Shown in pieces: positions 10,718 to 19,152 of a stretch of DNA of 64,000 nucleotides (the stretch's first letter is position 1; each line of letters begins with the position of its first letter). This stretch comes from Vibrio owensii CAIM 1854 = LMG 25443 (GTDB lineage Bacteria > Pseudomonadota > Gammaproteobacteria > Enterobacterales > Vibrionaceae). Under the pieces are notes generated by a model. It was not told the origin of the DNA. It searched no databases and was given only the letters and a program-made list of their open reading frames with translations. Made by a program: the position numbers and the translations under genes. The stretch covers positions 89,669 to 153,668 of the forward strand of contig NZ_JPRD01000006.1 in the NCBI RefSeq assembly GCF_000817815.1, written 5' to 3'.

Positions 10718-11893
10718 ATGAACAAGTATGACATCGCCGTAATCGGTGGCGGCATGGTCGGGGCAGCGGTGGCTGTTGGCTTTGCCAAGCAAGGCAGAAG
10801 CGTTGTAGTGGTAGAAGGTGCTGAGCCAAAGGCGTTTGAGGCTTCTCAAGCGTTGGATATTCGCGTTTCTGCGATTTCTCATCAGTCAGTGAAGCTACTT
10901 GATTCATTAGGTGCATGGTCAGCAATTGAGAGCATGCGAGTGTGTCCTTATCGCCGTTTGGAAACGTGGGAGCACCCAGAGTGCCGTACTCGTTTTCACT
11001 CTGATGAACTCTCATTGGAGCAGTTAGGATACATTGTTGAAAACCGCCTAATCCAACTAGGCCTTTGGCAAATTTTCGCACAATACGACAACTTAACGGT
11101 GATGTGCCCAGAGCGATTGAAAGACATCGAATTTGCCGAGGTAAACCGTGTAACGCTAGAAAGCGGCGAGCAGTTTGAAGCGAGTTGGGTGGTTGGTGCC
11201 GATGGCGCGAACTCAAAAGTTCGTCAATTGGCGGGTATTGGCGTAACCGCATGGGATTACCGTCAACACTGTATGCTGATCAACGTGAAAACCGAACTTC
11301 CTCAACAAGACATCACTTGGCAGCAATTTACTCCGTCAGGTCCACGCTCTTTCTTGCCATTATGCTCATTAACTGAAGATGGCAAAGAAGTAGGGCAGGG
11401 CTCGCTGGTGTGGTATGACTCGCCAAAACGCATTAAGCAATTGTGCGCGATGACCAAACCTCAGCTAAAAGAAGAGATCCTACGTCATTTCCCTGCTGAA
11501 CTAGGTGATATCGACGTTTTACAGTTTGGTTCATTCCCACTGACTCGCCGTCACGCTCAAAGTTATTCAAACAAGAATTGCGTGTTAGTGGGCGATTCTG
11601 CACATACAATTAACCCACTTGCTGGGCAAGGCGTGAACCTTGGCTTCAAAGATGTTGATGTCCTGCTTTCAGTGACGGATCAGCAAGAGCAACTTAATGA
11701 TGCATTACTTGCCAAGTATGAGCGCGCGCGTCGACCAGATAACTTGTTAATGCAAACGGGCATGGATGTGTTCTACAAAGGCTTTAGTAATGATTTGGGC
11801 CCATTGAAGTTCGCTCGTAATGCAGCATTAAAGTTGGCGGAAAACTCAGGGCCGATTAAAGCGCAAGTATTGAAGTACGCATTGGGTATGTAA
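10718..11893 (+). CDS. ubiF: FAD-dependent ubiquinone hydroxylase, UbiF type
   Basis: UbiF is the flavin mono-oxygenase that hydroxylates 2-octaprenyl-3-methyl-6-methoxy-1,4-benzoquinol in ubiquinone synthesis. The 391-residue protein begins with the dinucleotide fold IAVIGGGMVGAAVAVGFAKQG, has the DG motif VVGADGANSKVRQLAG and the flavin-binding GDSAHTINPLAGQGVNLGFKDV. UbiH and UbiI (VisC) are close relatives; placement opposite miaB, as in enterobacteria where ubiF neighbours miaB, favours UbiF. It is monocistronic and ends at a strong terminator. Confidence 0.9.
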   Translation: MNKYDIAVIGGGMVGAAVAVGFAKQGRSVVVVEGAEPKAFEASQALDIRVSAISHQSVKLLDSLGAWSAIESMRVCPYRRLETWEHPECRTRFHSDELSLEQLGYIVENRLIQLGLWQIFAQYDNLTVMCPERLKDIEFAEVNRVTLESGEQFEASWVVGADGANSKVRQLAGIGVTAWDYRQHCMLINVKTELPQQDITWQQFTPSGPRSFLPLCSLTEDGKEVGQGSLVWYDSPKRIKQLCAMTKPQLKEEILRHFPAELGDIDVLQFGSFPLTRRHAQSYSNKNCVLVGDSAHTINPLAGQGVNLGFKDVDVLLSVTDQQEQLNDALLAKYERARRPDNLLMQTGMDVFYKGFSNDLGPLKFARNAALKLAENSGPIKAQVLKYALGM

Positions 11894-11935
11894 GTCTGGA
11901 TACCCTTAAGCGTCAGGTAGAAAAGTAATAGATAG

Positions 11936-11965
11936 AAAAAAAGCGAGCCATGAGCTCGCTTTTTT
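11936..11965 (+). terminator. intrinsic terminator after ubiF
   Basis: GCGAGC-catga-GCTCGC stem flanked by A and T runs, ending in TTTTTT. Confidence 0.85.
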
Positions 11966-12010
11966 AATTCGATAAATCAGAGATCTACCGAGTCCAGAAT
12001 CGGAAAAAAG

Positions 12011-12041
12011 AAAAAACCCAGCAAATTAATGCTGGGTTTTT
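12011..12041 (-). terminator. terminator of the tRNA operon
   Basis: On the minus strand, AAAACCCAGC / GCTGGGTTTT forms a stem with an 8-base loop followed by a long T-rich tract, immediately after the last tRNA-Leu. Confidence 0.88.
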
Positions 12042-12047
12042 CAATCA

Positions 12048-12132
12048 TGGTGCGGTCGGAGAGACTTGAACTCTCACACCTTGCGGCGCCAGAACCTAAA
12101 TCTGGTGCGTCTACCAATTCCGCCACGACCGC
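12048..12132 (-). tRNA. tRNA-Leu(UAG), copy 9 in transcription order
   Basis: 85 nt with encoded CCA. The anticodon arm CCAGA-TTTAGGT-TCTGG gives anticodon UAG; a long variable arm is present. It is the last gene of the minus-strand array, 7 bases before the terminator. Confidence 0.96.
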
Positions 12133-12186
12133 ATCGTATTTTTTAGTCACTAAGGTAATTGGTATAACCTTAACAACGTTTTGTAA

Positions 12187-12261
12187 TGGCAGGGCTACCT
12201 GGATTCGAACCAGGGAATGGCGGCATCAAAAGCCGCTGCCTTACCGCTTGGCGATAGCCCT
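12187..12261 (-). tRNA. tRNA-Gln(UUG), G4:C69 form
   Basis: 75 nt with encoded CCA; the anticodon loop CTTTTGA gives UUG. The acceptor stem begins AGGGCTA, and A1:U72 is a weak first pair as usual for tRNA-Gln. Confidence 0.96.
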
Positions 12262-12307
12262 ACAGGTCTTAGTCTTTCAACTAAGTGCTTTCCATTTAAG
12301 GAAAGTA

Positions 12308-12392
12308 TGGTGCGGTCGGAGAGACTTGAACTCTCACACCTTGCGGCGCCAGAACCTAAATCTGGTGCGTCTACCAATTCCGCCACGACCGC
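12308..12392 (-). tRNA. tRNA-Leu(UAG)
   Basis: 85 nt, same sequence as the gene at 12048. With the following spacer and tRNA-Gln it forms a near-exact 260-bp tandem repeat. Confidence 0.96.
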
Positions 12393-12446
12393 ATCGTGTT
12401 TTTTAGTTACTAAGGTGATTGGTATAACCTTAACAACGTTTTGTAA

Positions 12447-12521
12447 TGGCAGGGCTACCTGGATTCGAACCAGGGAATGGCGGCATCAAAAGCCGCTGCC
12501 TTACCGCTTGGCGATAGCCCT
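12447..12521 (-). tRNA. tRNA-Gln(UUG), G4:C69 form
   Basis: 75 nt, same as the gene at 12187 and exactly 260 bp from it, with near-identical spacers on both sides. Confidence 0.96.
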
Positions 12522-12568
12522 ACAGGTCTTAGTCTTTCAGCTAAGTGCTTTCCATTTAAGGAAAGTTA

Positions 12569-12653
12569 TGGTGCGGTCGGAGAGACTTGAACTCTCACAC
12601 CTTGCGGCGCCAGAACCTAAATCTGGTGCGTCTACCAATTCCGCCACGACCGC
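12569..12653 (-). tRNA. tRNA-Leu(UAG)
   Basis: 85 nt with encoded CCA, anticodon UAG, same body as the other copies. Confidence 0.96.
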
Positions 12654-12706
12654 GCTTTAACGCTTCTGATCAATAGTCTTAAGTATAAACTATTTATCGG
12701 AATAAA

Positions 12707-12783
12707 TGGTGGCTACGACGGGATTCGAACCTGTGACCCCATCATTATGAGTGATGTGCTCTAACCAGCTGAGCTACGTAGCC
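12707..12783 (-). tRNA. tRNA-Met(CAU), elongator type
   Basis: 77 nt with encoded CCA; the anticodon loop CTCATAA gives CAU. The acceptor GGCTACG/CGTAGCC is fully paired at 1:72, so it is the elongator rather than the initiator. Confidence 0.94.
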
Positions 12784-12805
12784 AACAATATGTTTTTAAT
12801 TAAGA

Positions 12806-12890
12806 TGGTGCGGTCGGAGAGACTTGAACTCTCACACCTCGCGGCGCCAGAACCTAAATCTGGTGCGTCTACCAATTCCGCCACGACCGC
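12806..12890 (-). tRNA. tRNA-Leu(UAG), variable-arm variant
   Basis: 85 nt, anticodon UAG. It differs from the other eight Leu copies by one base at the variable arm/T-stem border (CGCGAGG instead of CGCAAGG on the tRNA strand). Confidence 0.95.
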
Positions 12891-12955
12891 ATCTTAATTG
12901 TTGTTATCGAGAGAATTGGTAAAACCTCAATAACGTCCCTTTAAAGGGAGAATAA

Positions 12956-13030
12956 TGGCAGGTCTACCTGGATTCGAACCAGGGAATGGCGGCATCAAAA
13001 GCCGCTGCCTTACCGCTTGGCGATAGACCT
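12956..13030 (-). tRNA. tRNA-Gln(UUG), U4:A69 form
   Basis: 75 nt, anticodon UUG. The acceptor begins AGGTCTA and the 3' strand reads TAGACCT, a compensated change relative to the G4:C69 copies. Confidence 0.96.
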
Positions 13031-13069
13031 ACGGGTGATAGTCAAAAGACATATCAAATTAGAAAAGTA

Positions 13070-13154
13070 TGGTGCGGTCGGAGAGACTTGAACTCTCACA
13101 CCTTGCGGCGCCAGAACCTAAATCTGGTGCGTCTACCAATTCCGCCACGACCGC
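13070..13154 (-). tRNA. tRNA-Leu(UAG)
   Basis: 85 nt with encoded CCA, anticodon UAG. Confidence 0.96.
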
Positions 13155-13205
13155 GACTTTTCTAAATCATCTAGGAAATTGGTAAAACCTAGACAATAAA
13201 ATAAA

Positions 13206-13282
13206 TGGTGGCTACGACGGGATTCGAACCTGTGACCCCATCATTATGAGTGATGTGCTCTAACCAGCTGAGCTACGTAGCC
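13206..13282 (-). tRNA. tRNA-Met(CAU), elongator type
   Basis: 77 nt, same sequence as the copy at 12707. It opens a second Met-Leu-Gln block with conserved spacers. Confidence 0.94.
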
Positions 13283-13323
13283 AACAATATGTTTTAACAA
13301 CATATGTATTCTTTTAATTAAGA

Positions 13324-13408
13324 TGGTGCGGTCGGAGAGACTTGAACTCTCACACCTTGCGGCGCCAGAACCTAAATCTGGTGCGTCTACCAATTCCGCC
13401 ACGACCGC
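13324..13408 (-). tRNA. tRNA-Leu(UAG)
   Basis: 85 nt with encoded CCA, anticodon UAG. Confidence 0.96.
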
Positions 13409-13472
13409 GTCTTAATTGTTGTTATCGAGAGAATTGGTAAAAACTCAATAACGTCCCTTTAAAGGGAAAATA

Positions 13473-13547
13473 TGGCAGGGCTACCTGGATTCGAACCAGG
13501 GAATGGCGGCATCAAAAGCCGCTGCCTTACCGCTTGGCGATAGCCCT
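13473..13547 (-). tRNA. tRNA-Gln(UUG), G4:C69 form
   Basis: 75 nt, anticodon UUG, acceptor AGGGCTA. It has the G4:C69 acceptor although its flanking spacer matches that of the U4:A69 copy at 12956. Confidence 0.96.
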
Positions 13548-13577
13548 ACATTGCTCTAATAAAAGAGACTTTAATTA

Positions 13578-13662
13578 TGGTGCGGTCGGAGAGACTTGAA
13601 CTCTCACACCTTGCGGCGCCAGAACCTAAATCTGGTGCGTCTACCAATTCCGCCACGACCGC
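13578..13662 (-). tRNA. tRNA-Leu(UAG)
   Basis: 85 nt with encoded CCA, anticodon UAG. Confidence 0.96.
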
Positions 13663-13695
13663 ATAACTACTGAGTAAACTCAATAATTAAAATAG

Positions 13696-13770
13696 TGGCA
13701 GGTCTACCTGGATTCGAACCAGGGAATGGCGGCATCAAAAGCCGCTGCCTTACCGCTTGGCGATAGACCT
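13696..13770 (-). tRNA. tRNA-Gln(UUG), U4:A69 form
   Basis: 75 nt, anticodon UUG, acceptor AGGTCTA/TAGACCT. Confidence 0.96.
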
Positions 13771-13786
13771 GCAGGCAATAAATATA

Positions 13787-13871
13787 TGGTGCGGTCGGAG
13801 AGACTTGAACTCTCACACCTTGCGGCGCCAGAACCTAAATCTGGTGCGTCTACCAATTCCGCCACGACCGC
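13787..13871 (-). tRNA. tRNA-Leu(UAG)
   Basis: 85 nt with encoded CCA, anticodon UAG; only 16 bases separate it from the next tRNA-Gln. Confidence 0.96.
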
Positions 13872-13945
13872 ATCTTGAAATCTATTAACCATTAGTTAAT
13901 TGGTAAAAACTAATCGTTGAATTTTTTCTTTCATTAAAGAAAGAA

Positions 13946-14022
13946 TGGTGGCTACGACGGGATTCGAACCTGTGACCCCATCATTATGAGTGATGTGCTC
14001 TAACCAGCTGAGCTACGTAGCC
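13946..14022 (-). tRNA. tRNA-Met(CAU), elongator type
   Basis: 77 nt with encoded CCA, same as the other Met copies. Confidence 0.94.
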
Positions 14023-14102
14023 ATCTTTTTGAGCGAGACAATATAAACCTTCACGCTCTAAGTGACAACCCTTTTTCTTAAAGGAATCTCACTTTGGAAT
14101 AA

Positions 14103-14177
14103 TGGCAGGTCTACCTGGATTCGAACCAGGGAATGGCGGCATCAAAAGCCGCTGCCTTACCGCTTGGCGATAGACCT
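14103..14177 (-). tRNA. tRNA-Gln(UUG), U4:A69 form
   Basis: 75 nt, anticodon UUG, acceptor AGGTCTA. Confidence 0.96.
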
Positions 14178-14208
14178 GCAGGCAGTAGTATTTCTACTAC
14201 TTAAAACA

Positions 14209-14293
14209 TGGTGCGGTCGGAGAGACTTGAACTCTCACACCTTGCGGCGCCAGAACCTAAATCTGGTGCGTCTACCAATTCCGCCACGACCGC
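14209..14293 (-). tRNA. tRNA-Leu(UAG)
   Basis: 85 nt with encoded CCA, anticodon UAG; second gene of the array in transcription order. Confidence 0.96.
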
Positions 14294-14332
14294 ATCTATT
14301 CCTAACTATTCTAATAAAAGAATGTTTAGGAA

Positions 14333-14409
14333 TGGTGGCTACGACGGGATTCGAACCTGTGACCCCATCATTATGAGTGATGTGCTCTAACCAGCTGAGC
14401 TACGTAGCC
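14333..14409 (-). tRNA. tRNA-Met(CAU), first gene of the array
   Basis: 77 nt with encoded CCA. It is the first gene after the promoter at 14466-14494, matching the enterobacterial metT operon, which also starts with Met then Leu. Confidence 0.95.
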
Positions 14410-14465
14410 AATACCATATTTTTCGTTCTCGTCGCTAAGTTGCCTTGTTGTCGGGAACGGCGCGC

Positions 14466-14494
14466 ATTATGCGAAGTTGAGTGAGATCCGTCAA
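14466..14494 (-). promoter_or_regulatory. strong sigma-70 promoter of the tRNA array
   Basis: On the minus strand TTGACG (14489-14494), a 17-bp spacer and CATAAT (14466-14471) are followed by a GC-rich discriminator (GCGCGCC). That discriminator is typical of stable-RNA promoters under stringent control. No other convincing promoter was noticed between the 19 genes, so one transcript is likely. Confidence 0.85.
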
Positions 14495-14630
14495 CAGTTT
14501 TTTTCAATAAATCCCGCAAAATCCATCGTTCGCTTCCTTTTTAAACAAAGAGGCGCGTTTATGATCTAAAACTGGAAATAAATTGGCTTGGAGTGAGGGA
14601 GTTTATTTTCTGTTGTTTATGAAAGGTATA

Positions 14631-14659
14631 AAAAAAGCCAGCACTACGGCTGGCTTTTT
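14631..14659 (-). terminator. terminator after ychF
   Basis: GCCAGC / GCTGGC stem flanked by A and T runs, 35 bases past the ychF stop. It isolates ychF from the tRNA promoter region. Confidence 0.85.
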
Positions 14660-14693
14660 ATGTAAATGAAGTGTTTAAAATTCATTCACTTAA

Positions 14694-15785
14694 TTATACG
14701 TTGAAGCGGAAGTGTACAACATCGCCATCCTTAACGATGTATTCTTTACCTTCTAGACGCCATTTACCTGCATCTTTCGCACCGCTTTCACCGTTGCATT
14801 GGATGAAATCGTCGTAACCAACAACTTCTGCACGGATGAAGCCTTTTTCAAAGTCAGTGTGGATCTTCGCTGCTGCTTTTGGCGCAGTTGCACCAACAGG
14901 GATTGTCCATGCACGAACTTCTTTCACGCCAGCTGTGAAGTAAGTTTGTAGGTTTAGCAGTTCGTAACCCGCGCGGATAACACGGTTTAGACCTGGTTCT
15001 TCGATACCAAGGTCAGCTAGGAACTCTTCACGCTCGTCGTCTTCTAGCTCAGCCATCTCTGATTCGATCGCTGCACATACAGGAACAACAACGTTGTTTT
15101 CTTTTGCTGCAAACTCACGTACTGCGTCTAGGTACGCGTTGTCTTCAAAACCATCTTCGTTCACGTTAGCGATGTACATAGTTGGTTTTAGCGTCAGGAA
15201 GTTTAGGTAGCCAATTGCTGCTAGTTCTTCTTTCGTAAGCTCAACAGTACGCGCCATGCCACCTTCCGTTAGGATAGGAAGCAGTTTTTCTAGAACCGTC
15301 AGTTCGAATTTTGCGTCTTTATCGCCGCCTTTTGCTTTCTTAGCGTTACGCTGAATCGCGCGCTCACAAGAATCAAGGTCAGCCATTGCTAGCTCAAGGT
15401 TGATAACTTCAATATCTTCGATTGGAGATACTTTACCTGCAACGTGAACGATGTTGTCGTTTTCGAAACAACGTACAACGTGGCCGATTGCGTCAGTTTC
15501 ACGGATGTTCGCTAGGAATTTGTTACCTAGACCTTCACCGCGAGATGCACCTGCAACTAGACCAGCGATGTCTACGAATTCCATTGTAGTAGGCAGAACT
15601 TTCTGTGGGTTAACGATCTTTGCTAGAGCATCTAGACGTAGATCTGGCACAGGAACCACACCAGTGTTTGGTTCAATGGTACAGAACGGGAAGTTTGCTG
15701 CTTCAATACCCGCTTTAGTTAGTGCGTTAAACAGAGTTGATTTACCAACGTTAGGAAGACCAACGATGCCACATTTAAAACCCAT
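14694..15785 (-). CDS. ychF: redox-regulated ATPase YchF (OLA1 family)
   Basis: YchF is an Obg-family P-loop protein that prefers ATP, binds ribosomes and is linked to stress responses. The 363-residue form starts [26 protein letters not shown] with the G1 P-loop at residues 8-16, followed by [17 protein letters not shown] and the TGS-like C-terminus ([14 protein letters not shown] ... [17 protein letters not shown]). A longer frame adds 20 residues, but those overlap the end of pth and lack the family start, so the ATG at 15785 is chosen. It follows pth by 10 bases, the usual pth-ychF operon. Confidence 0.97.
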   Translation of the reverse strand: MGFKCGIVGLPNVGKSTLFNALTKAGIEAANFPFCTIEPNTGVVPVPDLRLDALAKIVNPQKVLPTTMEFVDIAGLVAGASRGEGLGNKFLANIRETDAIGHVVRCFENDNIVHVAGKVSPIEDIEVINLELAMADLDSCERAIQRNAKKAKGGDKDAKFELTVLEKLLPILTEGGMARTVELTKEELAAIGYLNFLTLKPTMYIANVNEDGFEDNAYLDAVREFAAKENNVVVPVCAAIESEMAELEDDEREEFLADLGIEEPGLNRVIRAGYELLNLQTYFTAGVKEVRAWTIPVGATAPKAAAKIHTDFEKGFIRAEVVGYDDFIQCNGESGAKDAGKWRLEGKEYIVKDGDVVHFRFNV

Positions 15786-15795
15786 GATAGTAACC

Positions 15796-16386
15796 TTATT
15801 CAGCTTTGAACGTGTGGAGGCGATTTTGTGCTTTTGATAGACCATCCTTAATTAGGATATCTAGACAGCGCACTGATTCGTCAGCTGCGGCGTCTAGTAG
15901 CTCTTGCTCTTTTGCTGGAGCTTTGCCTAGTACAAAACCTGCCACTTTATCTTTGTGTCCCGGATGGCCGATGCCGATACGAAGACGATAAAAATCTTTG
16001 TTATTGCCCAGTTTGCTAATCGTGTCACGCAGACCATTATGGCCACCGTGACCGCCACCTTTCTTAAACTTAGCGACACCTGGCGGTAAGTCTAGCTCGT
16101 CATGAGCAACCATGATCTCTTCTGGCTTAATTTGGTAAAACTTCGCGAGTGCTGCGATCGCCTTGCCAGATAGGTTCATGAAGGTGGTTGGGATTAGCAA
16201 ACGGAGATCCTGGCCATTGACCAAAATGCGTCCTGTTAGGCCAAAGAACTTTGGTTCGTTCTTCAGGGTAACGTTGTGAACGCGAGCTAATTCTTCTACA
16301 ACCCAAGCGCCCGCATTGTGGCGAGTTTTGGCGTATTCTGGTCCCGGATTAGCAAGACCAACAAGAAGTTTGATTGGTTGAGTCAA
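15796..16386 (-). CDS. pth: peptidyl-tRNA hydrolase
   Basis: Pth cleaves peptidyl-tRNA released by stalled ribosomes and recycles the tRNA. The 196-residue protein has the family motifs [17 protein letters not shown] (catalytic His23), FMNLSGKA and [12 protein letters not shown] (catalytic Asp), and [16 protein letters not shown] for tRNA binding. The length is standard. It precedes ychF and is separated from prs by a terminator-like hairpin. Confidence 0.98.
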   Translation of the reverse strand: MTQPIKLLVGLANPGPEYAKTRHNAGAWVVEELARVHNVTLKNEPKFFGLTGRILVNGQDLRLLIPTTFMNLSGKAIAALAKFYQIKPEEIMVAHDELDLPPGVAKFKKGGGHGGHNGLRDTISKLGNNKDFYRLRIGIGHPGHKDKVAGFVLGKAPAKEQELLDAAADESVRCLDILIKDGLSKAQNRLHTFKAE

Positions 16387-16483
16387 GGTTAGGATCTCTC
16401 TGGAATCTCAAAAAGCGCAGTATGATAGCACAGAATTCTCACAGTGGGCGACCAAGGGATTTTCTGCCTATCGATACAAATAA

Positions 16484-16511
16484 AAAAACACCCCAAAGAG
16501 GGGTGCTTTTA
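16484..16511 (-). terminator. terminator after prs
   Basis: On the minus strand GCACCCC-TCTTT-GGGGTGT is followed by seven T's, 27 bases beyond the prs stop. Confidence 0.87.
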
Positions 16512-16537
16512 AAATCAGTCTAACTGAAATGTTCGTA

Positions 16538-17482
16538 TTAGTTGAACATTGCAGAGATTGACTCTTCGTTGCTGATACGACGAATCGCTTCAGCTAGCAT
16601 GCGCGATAGGCTTAGTGTAGTTACTTTGCCAGTTGCAGCCATCTCTTTAGATAGAGAGATAGAGTCAGTTACGATAACTTGGTCAAGAACTGAGTTCTTG
16701 ATGTTGTCTGCAGCGTTACCAGAGAAAACAGCGTGAGTTGCGTAAGCGAATACACGCTTAGCACCGCGTTCTTTTAGCGCTTCAGCTGCTTTACATAGTG
16801 TGCCACCTGTATCGATCATGTCATCAACGATCACACAGTCACGACCTTCAACGTCACCGATTAGGTTCATTACTTCAGAAACGTTTGCACGTGGACGACG
16901 CTTGTCAACGATAGCGATGTCGATATCGCCTAGCGCTTTTGCGGTTGCACGAGCACGAACAACGCCACCTAGGTCAGGAGAAACCACTACTGGGTTTTCT
17001 AGACCACGAGATTGCATGTCTTCTAGAAGTACTGGCGTACCGAAGATGTTATCAACTGGTACATCGAAGAAGCCTTGGATTTGCTCTGCGTGTAGGTCGA
17101 TAGTCAGAACGCGGTCAACACCAACGTTAGATAGGAAATCAGCAACAACTTTTGCAGTAATTGGCACACGAGAAGAACGTACACGACGATCTTGGCGAGC
17201 GTAGCCGAAGTAAGGAATAACTGCAGTGATACGGCCTGCTGAAGCACGGCGCATTGCATCAATCATAACAACCAGTTCCATTAGGTTGTCGTTAGTCGGT
17301 GCACAAGTGGATTGAATGATAAAAACATCGCTACCACGAACATTCTCGTTGATTTGAACTGCAACTTCGCCATCAGAAAAGCGAGAAACAGATGCATCAC
17401 CTAGAGAGATGTAAAGACGATCAGCAATACGTTGGGCTAGTTCAGGTGTTGCGTTACCAGCAAATAGCTTCATATCAGGCAC
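16538..17482 (-). CDS. prs: ribose-phosphate pyrophosphokinase
   Basis: Prs makes PRPP from ribose 5-phosphate and ATP for nucleotide, His and Trp synthesis. The 314-residue protein starts [24 protein letters not shown], has the catalytic flexible loop [35 protein letters not shown] and the PRPP loop [15 protein letters not shown]. It follows ispE by 28 bases in the lolB-ispE-prs order common in gammaproteobacteria. Confidence 0.98.
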   Translation of the reverse strand: MPDMKLFAGNATPELAQRIADRLYISLGDASVSRFSDGEVAVQINENVRGSDVFIIQSTCAPTNDNLMELVVMIDAMRRASAGRITAVIPYFGYARQDRRVRSSRVPITAKVVADFLSNVGVDRVLTIDLHAEQIQGFFDVPVDNIFGTPVLLEDMQSRGLENPVVVSPDLGGVVRARATAKALGDIDIAIVDKRRPRANVSEVMNLIGDVEGRDCVIVDDMIDTGGTLCKAAEALKERGAKRVFAYATHAVFSGNAADNIKNSVLDQVIVTDSISLSKEMAATGKVTTLSLSRMLAEAIRRISNEESISAMFN

Positions 17483-17510
17483 GGTGGAAACCTCGGGTTT
17501 GCGTCCAGTT

Positions 17511-18383
17511 TTAAATAGGTCGGTGTGAGGCTGATTGGTATTCAGCCAAAGTCTCTTTCAGTGGCGAAACATTGCGCCCTTGAGCGACAAATGCCGAGAC
17601 TTTATCAGAGAGTTGTGCAAGGATAGTTTCCGCTTCGGTTTTGCTCGAAAATTCAGCAAAAACGCAAGATCCTGTCCCCGTCAATCTTGACGGCGCGTAT
17701 TGTAGCAGCCATGAAAGTTGCTTATCAACCTCTGGGTAGAGCATTCGTACAATTTTTTCGCAATCGTTTACGCTTGGCGCGTTTAAAAGCGTTTCTAAAT
17801 CGCGTTTTGGCGTATTTCGGGTCAGATCTGGATGACCGAATATGTCGGCGGTTGCAATGGAAACATTTGGGCGAACAACCAAATACCATTTCTCATCTGG
17901 ATGAGCCGGAGAAAGTTTCTCGCCAACACCTTCCGCAAACGCCGCAAAGCCGCGAACAAAAACGGGTACATCCGCACCAAGCGCAAGGCCGATTTCGGCT
18001 AATTCATCATCACTTAAGTGGGTTTGCCATAGGTAGTTCAGTGCAACCAGCGCTGTTGCCGCATTTGAAGAACCGCCACCAATGCCACCGCCCATCGGTA
18101 AGATCTTATGAAGATCAATATGGGCACCGTATGAGCAATTTGCGTAGCGTTGCAACGCCGTGGCAGCTTTCCAGATCAAGTTGTCTTTTAGAGGAACACC
18201 TTCAATCTCAGGTGAAATGGTGATCTCACCAGAGTCGTTCGCTTGAATGGTGAGTTCATCGCCGTGATCGACGAATTGGAATAAGGTTTGTAGCTCGTGG
18301 TAGCCGTTTTTAGTTCGGCCATTAATATAAAGAAAGAGATTCAATTTCGCCGGAGATGGCCAGCGGGTTGAAATATCGATCAT
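17511..18383 (-). CDS. ispE: 4-diphosphocytidyl-2-C-methyl-D-erythritol kinase IspE
   Basis: IspE phosphorylates CDP-methylerythritol in the non-mevalonate isoprenoid pathway. It is a GHMP kinase: [16 protein letters not shown] at the start, the ATP-binding loop [17 protein letters not shown], and the C-terminal [14 protein letters not shown]. The ATG at 18383 overlaps the lolB stop by 4 bases (ATGA), giving 290 residues; an in-frame ATG at 18398 would add MEHHP and overlap lolB more. Neither start has a strong ribosome-binding site, which points to translational coupling with lolB. Confidence 0.95.
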   Translation of the reverse strand: MIDISTRWPSPAKLNLFLYINGRTKNGYHELQTLFQFVDHGDELTIQANDSGEITISPEIEGVPLKDNLIWKAATALQRYANCSYGAHIDLHKILPMGGGIGGGSSNAATALVALNYLWQTHLSDDELAEIGLALGADVPVFVRGFAAFAEGVGEKLSPAHPDEKWYLVVRPNVSIATADIFGHPDLTRNTPKRDLETLLNAPSVNDCEKIVRMLYPEVDKQLSWLLQYAPSRLTGTGSCVFAEFSSKTEAETILAQLSDKVSAFVAQGRNVSPLKETLAEYQSASHRPI

Positions 18384-19018
18384 TGGGTGATGTTCCATTT
18401 TGTGATCACTAAATTAATTTTTACGTCTGCTGTGCTCAGCTTTAACTTGCTTGGTAGAGGCAATGTCTGTTGATGCCATTCAATGTCACCATAGCGTTGA
18501 TACGCGATGTTCCAATCATTCTGGCCGATCTGTTTATCGAGGGCTTGTAATGTATTGGTTGGTGAAAGCTGGAAAGAGTCTGCATCGGTTGGCAAGCCGA
18601 GTAGCCAATCTGGCATGTGGTCGACTGGCATCATCAAACCGGTCAAACGGAAAATGAGTTGGTTAGCATCACGGGCAGAGAGTACTTGATCATCGTACGT
18701 TTCGACCGTCGCGCCTTGCGGGGTAATCGTGAGCTTTAATGCGGTTTGACCAAGCAGAGTGGTTAAGCGCAATTGGCTTAAGGCGGAAGAGTGCTTCCAG
18801 AAAAAGTTCAGGCTTTGTCTTTGATCAGGGCCAATGTAGCCAAGTTTGCCTGTAGCTTGAAAGTTATCAATGGTTTCCAGTCGCTGTTCGTGCGCTTGCC
18901 ACTCTACGCTGGTGACACTTTCAGGAACAGAACTACAACCCGCGAGTACTAGGCTCGATAAGAGCAAGATGAGAAAGGAGCGTAAGGTCATGTTTGATGG
19001 CTTATTAATCAGTTTCAT
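18380..19018 (-). CDS. lolB: outer-membrane lipoprotein receptor LolB
   Basis: LolB receives lipoproteins from LolA and inserts them in the outer membrane. The 212-residue frame has a lipoprotein signal ending LVLAGCSS (Cys27 from the first ATG). An internal Met ([19 protein letters not shown]) would give a more typical signal and may be the true start. The mature part ([37 protein letters not shown]) matches LolB. It is divergent from hemA with a 134-base gap, the conserved hemA/lolB arrangement. Confidence 0.95.
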   Translation of the reverse strand: MKLINKPSNMTLRSFLILLLSSLVLAGCSSVPESVTSVEWQAHEQRLETIDNFQATGKLGYIGPDQRQSLNFFWKHSSALSQLRLTTLLGQTALKLTITPQGATVETYDDQVLSARDANQLIFRLTGLMMPVDHMPDWLLGLPTDADSFQLSPTNTLQALDKQIGQNDWNIAYQRYGDIEWHQQTLPLPSKLKLSTADVKINLVITKWNITQ

Positions 19019-19152
19019 CGGTAATCGCTCACAACTATAGCATTGAAAAGCCGAGCGAAGGAAAACAAATCCGGCTTACCCTTTCAATAAATGCGTGCTT
19101 ACAGTAAAATTCTGAACCTATTTTATAACCGATCTCAGAGATACCACGTTAG

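Noticed and set aside
12029..14390. Several open frames of 60-147 residues with repeated peptides such as MVRSERLELSHLAAPEPKSGASTNSATT
   Set aside because: They are translations of the tRNA-Leu, tRNA-Gln and tRNA-Met genes in other frames; the repetition is that of the tRNAs.
12048..14409. Regular repeats with variable spacers resembling a CRISPR array
   Set aside because: The repeats fold as tRNAs with anticodons and CCA ends, and there are no cas genes.
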